Below are positions 21,970 to 22,104 of a DNA stretch of 22,104 bases, piece by piece (position 1 is the stretch's first letter; every line of letters begins with the position of its first letter). Both the position numbers and the translations under genes were made by a program. The DNA comes from PHAA01 sp964584415. GTDB lineage: Bacteria > Bacillota > Syntrophomonadia > Syntrophomonadales > Syntrophomonadaceae. The stretch spans positions 1-22,104 of the forward strand of contig CAZOZX010000028.1 of NCBI GenBank assembly GCA_964584415.1. The letters are read 5' to 3'. The notes beneath the pieces are model-generated. The model worked only from the letters and a program-made list of their open reading frames with translations, made no database searches and had not been told where the DNA came from.

Positions 21970-22104
21970 TTGCAGTCTTTGGGGCGACATGTATTAGCTG
22001 AGGTTTATGGATGTCGATTTGAAGCATTAAATGATATCCAGAAGGTGGAGGATGTCATGATTAATGCAGCTTTAGAGGCTGGCGCTGAGGTAAGGGAAGT
22101 TGTA
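21970..22104 (+). CDS. speH: S-adenosylmethionine decarboxylase proenzyme, 5' end only
   Basis: The first 45 codons of a class 1B SAM decarboxylase, cut by the window edge. The start LGRHVLAEVYGCRFEALND and the following V-N/I-N-A-A-L-x-A-G-A-E-V-R-E-V pattern match the N-terminus of Bacillus SpeH closely. The enzyme makes decarboxylated SAM, the aminopropyl donor for spermidine. The pyruvoyl-forming serine lies beyond the window. The start is TTG 21970, 9 nt after GGGAG (21956-21960); the ATG at 21966 is out of frame and stops after 11 codons. Confidence 0.93.
   Translation, partial: MQSLGRHVLAEVYGCRFEALNDIQKVEDVMINAALEAGAEVREVV

Overview
The window looks like chromosomal core sequence from an anaerobic, endospore-forming Firmicute of the Clostridia. 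A Syntrophomonadaceae or Peptococcaceae relative is my best guess, inferred from gene content and not from any search. The evidence is spore genes (gerW/ytfJ, spmA, spmB), an anaerobic 2-oxoacid:ferredoxin oxidoreductase, formate-tetrahydrofolate ligase, scpAB, HutP and AroH families, and Gram-positive-style Shine-Dalgarno (SD) sequences. I see no prophage, insertion sequence, CRISPR array, tRNA or rRNA. No gene-free stretch exceeds about 200 bases. At least ten genes appear to start with TTG.

Region 1 (1-8674, all +): two terminator hairpins from an upstream gene, a LapA-domain membrane protein, dtd, a large DHH-CBS-nucleotidyltransferase fusion, a site-2-type membrane protease, scpA-scpB, a DUF1992 protein, then the spore set DUF2953/ytfI, gerW/ytfJ, spmA and spmB. 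Many genes overlap or are tightly coupled. A candidate sigma-E promoter precedes spmA.

Region 2 (8675-12905): fhs with its own promoter converges on a minus-strand pair, trmO (fused to an FmdE-like domain) then folE. A bidirectional terminator separates them. Divergent from trmO is an rluB-type pseudouridine synthase.

Region 3 (12906-17600, +): an unrecognised 144-residue protein, a P-loop ATPase, a four-subunit 2-oxoacid:ferredoxin oxidoreductase in the order D-A-B-C, and larB, the first gene of nickel-pincer cofactor synthesis, without its partners.

Region 4 (17601-19770, +): an unrecognised single-pass membrane protein behind a structured leader, a HutP-family protein whose usual metal ligands appear to be missing, an AroH chorismate mutase, and a small multi-pass membrane protein ending in a strong terminator.

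Region 5 (19771-22104): a minus-strand trpS followed by a nitrilase-family amidase, and divergently the first 45 codons of a SpeH/SpeD S-adenosylmethionine decarboxylase. TrpS carries a four-cysteine pattern like that of iron-sulfur TrpRS.

Most genes are housekeeping: translation and tRNA quality control, chromosome segregation, one-carbon and folate metabolism, ferredoxin-linked carbon metabolism and sporulation. The least explained parts are the HutP neighbourhood, the TrmO-FmdE fusion, and the unrecognised proteins near the oxidoreductase and hutP.
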